Shown piece by piece: positions 60,435 through 64,000 of a stretch of 64,000 nucleotides of DNA. This DNA comes from Geojedonia sp051814705. Lineage in GTDB: Bacteria > Bacteroidota > Bacteroidia > Flavobacteriales > Flavobacteriaceae. Where the stretch lies: contig JBPWQW010000005.1 of the NCBI GenBank assembly GCA_051814705.1, forward strand, positions 1 to 64,000, read 5' to 3'. Both the position numbers and the translations under genes were made by a program. The first letter of the stretch is position 1; each line of letters begins with the position of its first letter. The notes beneath the pieces were generated by a model. It was given only the letters and a program-made list of their open reading frames with translations, was not told the DNA's origin and did not search any database.

Positions 60435-61337
60435 TTACAGCTCAATTTCAATACGTTTAATAAGGTCTTTGAGGTCTATTTTATGATCAAACCAAATAAT
60501 TTGCTCATCTTTTTTAAACCAAGTCAGTTGTCGCTTTGCAAAACGTCTAGAGTTTTTCTTGATTTCTGAAATGGCAAAATCCAAAGTCCAGTCGGAATTA
60601 AAATACTTGAACAATTCCTTATAACCCACAGTATTTAATGCGTTTAGATGTTGTTTAGAATGTAACGATTTGGCTTCTTCCAACAAACCCGCTTCAATCA
60701 TTTTATCTACCCGGTCATTAATTCTGTTATAAATTAGACTTCTTTCAGCAGTTAAACCTATGGTAATGGTTTTAAAGTTTCGCTGTATTTTATTTTTATT
60801 TAAAAATGAAGAATAGGGGGTTCCAGTACCTAGAGTCACCTCTAAAGCCCTAATAACGCGATGAGGATTATCAATGGCTATTGTGATGTACGTTTTAAAA
60901 TCTAATGCTTTTAATTGTTCTTGAAGCGCTTTAAGGCCTTCGGTTTCTAATCTGGTATTGAGTTCCTTTCGAATATCAGGACTTATTTTGGGAAAATCAT
61001 CCAAGCCTTTGGTTACGGCATCTACATACAATCCTGAACCTCCAACCATAATAACCACATCATGGGTTTTAAATAAAATATCAAGTTTTGAAATCGCGTC
61101 GTTTTCAAACGCACCAACATTATAGTCGTCTTCAATTGATTTATGATGAATAAAGTGATGGTGAACACACGACAGTTCTTCTGTAGATGGAGCCGCTGTA
61201 CCAATAGTCATTTCTTTATAAAACTGTCTGGAATCTGCTGAAACGATTTCAGTCTTAAAATGTTTTGCAAGTTCAATACTTAATGCCGTTTTGCCAATGG
61301 CTGTTGGGCCAACAATAGAAATTAAAGACTTATCCAC
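60435..61337 (-). CDS. miaA: tRNA dimethylallyltransferase
   Basis: A 300-residue enzyme that adds a dimethylallyl group to A37 of tRNAs reading UNN codons. The P-loop SIVGPTAIGKTALSIELAK is right at the N-terminus, followed by the DSRQFYKEMTIGTAAPS target-binding segment, VMVGGSGLYVDAVTKGLDD, and the ending FAKRQLTWFKKDEQIIWFD. The GTG at 61337 is chosen because homologues begin only a few residues before LISIVGPT; a GTG at 61355 would add six residues. The start overlaps the potassium channel gene by 8 bp, so the two are coupled. Confidence 0.94.
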   Translation of the reverse strand: MDKSLISIVGPTAIGKTALSIELAKHFKTEIVSADSRQFYKEMTIGTAAPSTEELSCVHHHFIHHKSIEDDYNVGAFENDAISKLDILFKTHDVVIMVGGSGLYVDAVTKGLDDFPKISPDIRKELNTRLETEGLKALQEQLKALDFKTYITIAIDNPHRVIRALEVTLGTGTPYSSFLNKNKIQRNFKTITIGLTAERSLIYNRINDRVDKMIEAGLLEEAKSLHSKQHLNALNTVGYKELFKYFNSDWTLDFAISEIKKNSRRFAKRQLTWFKKDEQIIWFDHKIDLKDLIKRIEIEL

Positions 61338-62190
61338 GATACAAATTATAGCCACATTTATAACAAAATTTAGCCTTGTCCTGATGTTTTTCGGTTAAGC
61401 AATTTGAACAGCTTTGTGTATTGGAAGGTATTTTAGGTATTTTAGGTTTTTTAGTTTTGTCTTTTTGTTTTAAATGAGAAGTATATTCAGCAGATACAAT
61501 TCCCGTTGGCACAGCAATAATGCCATAACCCAAAATCATAACTAAAGAAGCTATAAACTGTCCTAAAGGTGTACTTGGAGTGATATCACCAAAACCAACT
61601 GTTGTAAGCGTAACAATGCACCAATACACACTTTTTGGGATGTTGGTAAAACCATTTTTTTCACCTTCAACAATGTACATTATAGAACCAAGTATAATGG
61701 ATACAATAACAACAACAAATAAAAACACTGCAATTTTTGCCCGACTGGCTTTAAGGGCTTGAACCAAATTATTTGAGGCACCCAAGTATCTGGCGAGTTT
61801 TAAAATACGAAATATTCTTAATAAACGTAAAGCGCGTAAAGCTACTAAGGCATTAGTTCCAACTAAAATAAGTGAAATGTATTTTGGGACGGTTGATAAT
61901 AAATCGATAATGCCATAAAAACTGGTAATGTATTTAAGGGGTTTATTTACCGAAATAATTCTTGCAATGTATTCGATACTGAATAATATAGTGATGATCC
62001 ATTCGGAGATGTTTAAAATATCATGGTATGAATTGTCAATACTTTCGACACTTTCCAGCATGACCAATATGATACTGGCAATAATGGTAATAAGCAAAAC
62101 GATGTCGAATAGTTTACCTATAGGAGTATCGGCTTCATAAATAATTTCATGAAGTTTGTCTTTCCAATTATAGTTTAAATTTTTGGCCAT
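61330..62190 (-). CDS. voltage-gated-type potassium channel with C-terminal zinc ribbon
   Basis: A 286-residue channel with six membrane helices. The voltage sensor S4 is textbook: Arg119, Arg122, Arg125, Arg128, Lys131 and Arg134 at every third position. The selectivity filter TTVGFGD is at 196-202, between S5 and S6. After S6 a basic linker leads to four cysteines in two CxxC pairs (Cys261/264 and Cys276/279, SCSNC and FCYKCG), a zinc-ribbon-like end. Four subunits would form one K+ channel. What the ribbon senses is unknown. The gene overlaps miaA by 8 bp and starts 23 bp after the DUF3857 stop. Confidence 0.92.
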   Translation of the reverse strand: MAKNLNYNWKDKLHEIIYEADTPIGKLFDIVLLITIIASIILVMLESVESIDNSYHDILNISEWIITILFSIEYIARIISVNKPLKYITSFYGIIDLLSTVPKYISLILVGTNALVALRALRLLRIFRILKLARYLGASNNLVQALKASRAKIAVFLFVVVIVSIILGSIMYIVEGEKNGFTNIPKSVYWCIVTLTTVGFGDITPSTPLGQFIASLVMILGYGIIAVPTGIVSAEYTSHLKQKDKTKKPKIPKIPSNTQSCSNCLTEKHQDKAKFCYKCGYNLYRG

Positions 62191-62213
62191 AGTTTACGCG
62201 AGGGAAAAGATAG

Positions 62214-64000
62214 CTATTTTTTCTTTAAGATAATAAGCGTATTTTTTTGGATGTCGACAATTTTTGAAAAGAACTTCTTTAAAGAGTCATAATATTCTGG
62301 GCCATAAAGAGCCTCATTAAAGTTAAACTTTAGATACAATAAAACAGAATGATCCCGAACTTTTGACGACAATACAATCATACCTTTATTATTTGGAAGA
62401 GGATAGGCAAAATCTCCAGGGCTCTCTATGACTTCATAGTTGTCGTTATAATTTATTTTAAGGGAGTATAAAAACGCATCTTTATATCCAAAATCTATGG
62501 GGTAGGTGCGCTCTTGTAATTTAAAAGGATTTTCTGTGAAAAATTTAAATAAAAAAGGATTAATATATAGATTGCCAACAATATGATCAGGATTATATTC
62601 CACATCAAAAGTTTCTAAAAATTCAAAACTTGTTTTATCTTCATCGGTGACACTATGATCTAAAAAAGTGATGTTGTTATATTTATTTTCATAAACTTTT
62701 AGATATCTTGACTTATTACTAAAATACTCTTTTTTTAAAGGTAGTGCATGGTAACCCGTTGATTTTGATTCAATTTTACCTTTAAGTATCTTATTTTCAT
62801 CTAAAACTAGCTCAACTCTTTGATGTATGATTGATGATTTTTCGGGTTCAATATCAATATAATAACTCCCTTTTTTAAAATCCATTAAACGCCCATAATG
62901 ATTCAAGCATCTATATGGAATTTCGCCAAATGACAAATAATCATCTGTAGCATCTAATAAATAATTTTTATTGTTAATGGTGGCTTGCACAATGAGATAA
63001 TTGAAATCTGAAATAACAGGATATACTTGGGTTGGAAAACCATTATTTCTTGTCGATAATAAAACTGGCATGACTTCAATGCCATATTCATCCAATAAAT
63101 TATGAAGAAGCATATTGATCTCAGAAACCTTTCCAGATTTATTTTTTATGAGATCTTTGACCGACACATCGGTAAAAATTTCATACTTACCGTTCCAAGT
63201 GTAATTTTCCTGTACATATTTATAAATGGCAGTGGCTTTTTTAAGTGGATTGGGCTCGTTTTTTATAGCATCGTCCATTAGTTCTTTTAACATGCTACTT
63301 TTTCCAAGCTGTCTTCCTAAATCGTTGTCAGTCTTTATTTCAGAATCGACTGTCTTCCATGATTTTGTTATGTTTTCAACCCTACCATCAAAACTCTTAA
63401 ATGTTTTGAGCTCATATTCTATTCTTGATAAATAATTATCTTTAGTAGTCATATATTCCTCTTCAATAAAAGCAGGGATATCTTTCATGACGTAAACAAA
63501 ATCGGTACAATCGGCATAAGCACCATTACCTCCATCTAAACATTTAAGTTTTAGTTTGGATTCATTTTTAAATAGTTTTTTGTATCCAACTAACTTTATA
63601 TTATAATCCCAATTACCTGGTATACTAGCATTATATTCACTATATAATTTTGGAATATCGTCTTGAAACCTCCACTCTTTATATTTATACATAAAAGGGC
63701 TTGATAATCTATAACTGTACACAATTACAGACCCTTCTTTAATATTTGGAAGTGTAAATTTTATTACGGTGTAGTGATCGTTATACTGTTCTTCAAAAAT
63801 ATCTTTTTTGTCCAATCGAACTGAAGTCATACTGCCATTTTCTAGATTAAAAGTCGTGGCAAAAATATCATTCATGCTTATTTTCTTATTATTGTCATAA
63901 TATAGATATTCAGTTATGGTGGCTTTTTCAAATGCTTTTTTGTTTAAAATTTTTATCTTTTTTATAACTTCTGTTTGCAATCTGAAAGTTTTATTATCAA
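62214..64000 (-). CDS. DUF3857/transglutaminase-like exported protein, 5' end outside the window
   Basis: At least 595 residues are read here, and the frame stays open to the window edge, so the true start (and probably a signal peptide) lies beyond 64000. The TTG at 63980 is internal. The N-terminal part is DUF3857 (SVIVYSYRLSSPFMYKYKEW, WRFQDDIPKLYSEY), followed by a transglutaminase-like domain near residues 250-340 (ATAIYKYVQENYTWNGKYEI, MLLHNLLDEYGIEVMPVLLS) and a C-terminal beta domain. The usual catalytic cysteine position in the GxCxE stretch reads GKVSEIN, so cross-linking activity is unlikely. Such proteins are exported and of unknown role. Confidence 0.85.
   Translation of the reverse strand, partial: DNKTFRLQTEVIKKIKILNKKAFEKATITEYLYYDNNKKISMNDIFATTFNLENGSMTSVRLDKKDIFEEQYNDHYTVIKFTLPNIKEGSVIVYSYRLSSPFMYKYKEWRFQDDIPKLYSEYNASIPGNWDYNIKLVGYKKLFKNESKLKLKCLDGGNGAYADCTDFVYVMKDIPAFIEEEYMTTKDNYLSRIEYELKTFKSFDGRVENITKSWKTVDSEIKTDNDLGRQLGKSSMLKELMDDAIKNEPNPLKKATAIYKYVQENYTWNGKYEIFTDVSVKDLIKNKSGKVSEINMLLHNLLDEYGIEVMPVLLSTRNNGFPTQVYPVISDFNYLIVQATINNKNYLLDATDDYLSFGEIPYRCLNHYGRLMDFKKGSYYIDIEPEKSSIIHQRVELVLDENKILKGKIESKSTGYHALPLKKEYFSNKSRYLKVYENKYNNITFLDHSVTDEDKTSFEFLETFDVEYNPDHIVGNLYINPFLFKFFTENPFKLQERTYPIDFGYKDAFLYSLKINYNDNYEVIESPGDFAYPLPNNKGMIVLSSKVRDHSVLLYLKFNFNEALYGPEYYDSLKKFFSKIVDIQKNTLIILKKK

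Noticed and set aside
1..64000. CRISPR array, tRNA genes, riboswitches
   Set aside because: No regular short repeats with unique spacers, no tRNA-like cloverleaf with TTCGA loop, and no known riboswitch core was recognised on either strand by eye; a tRNAscan and Rfam search could still find something missed.

Overview
The window is a piece of chromosome from a marine-type member of the Flavobacteriaceae (Bacteroidetes). The evidence is AT-rich DNA, T9SS C-terminal sorting tails, a hybrid two-component regulator, DUF4835/PorD, DUF6095 and DUF6913 proteins, a monomeric isocitrate dehydrogenase, an almost complete lack of Shine-Dalgarno sites, and many copies of the Bacteroidetes -7 promoter box TAnnTTTG. 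Most of it is housekeeping DNA. I see no integrase, transposase, CRISPR array, tRNA or SusCD pair.

Layout. 1-120: 3' end of a 5S rRNA gene with its terminator, so an rrn operon lies just to the left. 190-12719: a PIF1-like helicase, then a leftward block of secreted proteins (T9SS protein, TSP3/MopE repeat protein, DUF4412 protein and its partner, a 48-residue ORF) and a 1308-residue hybrid sensor/regulator. This block is bounded on the right (13015-13058) by a 44-bp perfect copy of the 5S-end/terminator sequence, the signature expected if about 13 kb had been inserted at the 3' end of the 5S gene. 13063-16440: DUF6095, murQ and icd. 16441-17245: 805 bp without a gene, probably holding a leftward structured RNA. 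17246-22949: rplS, trmD, acetyltransferase, coiled-coil protein, gapA and an HtrA protease. 23102-27135: dapF, acetyltransferase, mltG, DUF2279 and a lysozyme-like protein. 27290-29843: DoxX, a class II Fic protein with a palindromic operator, and a His-rich outer-membrane protein. 29981-32649: dnaA, LMW phosphatase and a short RsmI-like methylase. 32838-39116: thioesterase, then the overlapping ribD-HAD-EamA-yigZ operon, divergent from GNAT-prmC-LOG, then cutC. 39443-46530: ligA, a membrane protein, a two-gene split 5'-nucleotidase, DUF6913-dapA and bamD. 46541-51533: rpoZ, coaBC, porD, recN and fabI. 51665-55096: a large T9SS MopE-repeat protein with near-identical 186-bp repeats. 55170-60080: glycosyltransferase, YbbR, coaE and an RprXY-like two-component pair. 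60156-64000: cspA, miaA, a voltage-gated K+ channel and a DUF3857 protein cut by the window edge.

Themes. Cell-wall and lysine/diaminopimelate genes (murQ, dapF, mltG, lysozyme-like protein, dapA) and outer-membrane/T9SS assembly genes (bamD, porD) share the window with three T9SS cargo proteins. Several computed starts use TTG or GTG codons lying inside or beside TAnnTTTG boxes; correcting them gives short or leaderless mRNAs for murQ, ribD, the glycosyltransferase, dapF and the sensor kinase. The most unusual points are the 5S-end direct repeat with its candidate island, the unannotated RNA at about 16.6-17.05 kb, the Fic operator, and the terminator-like hairpin in the dnaA leader.
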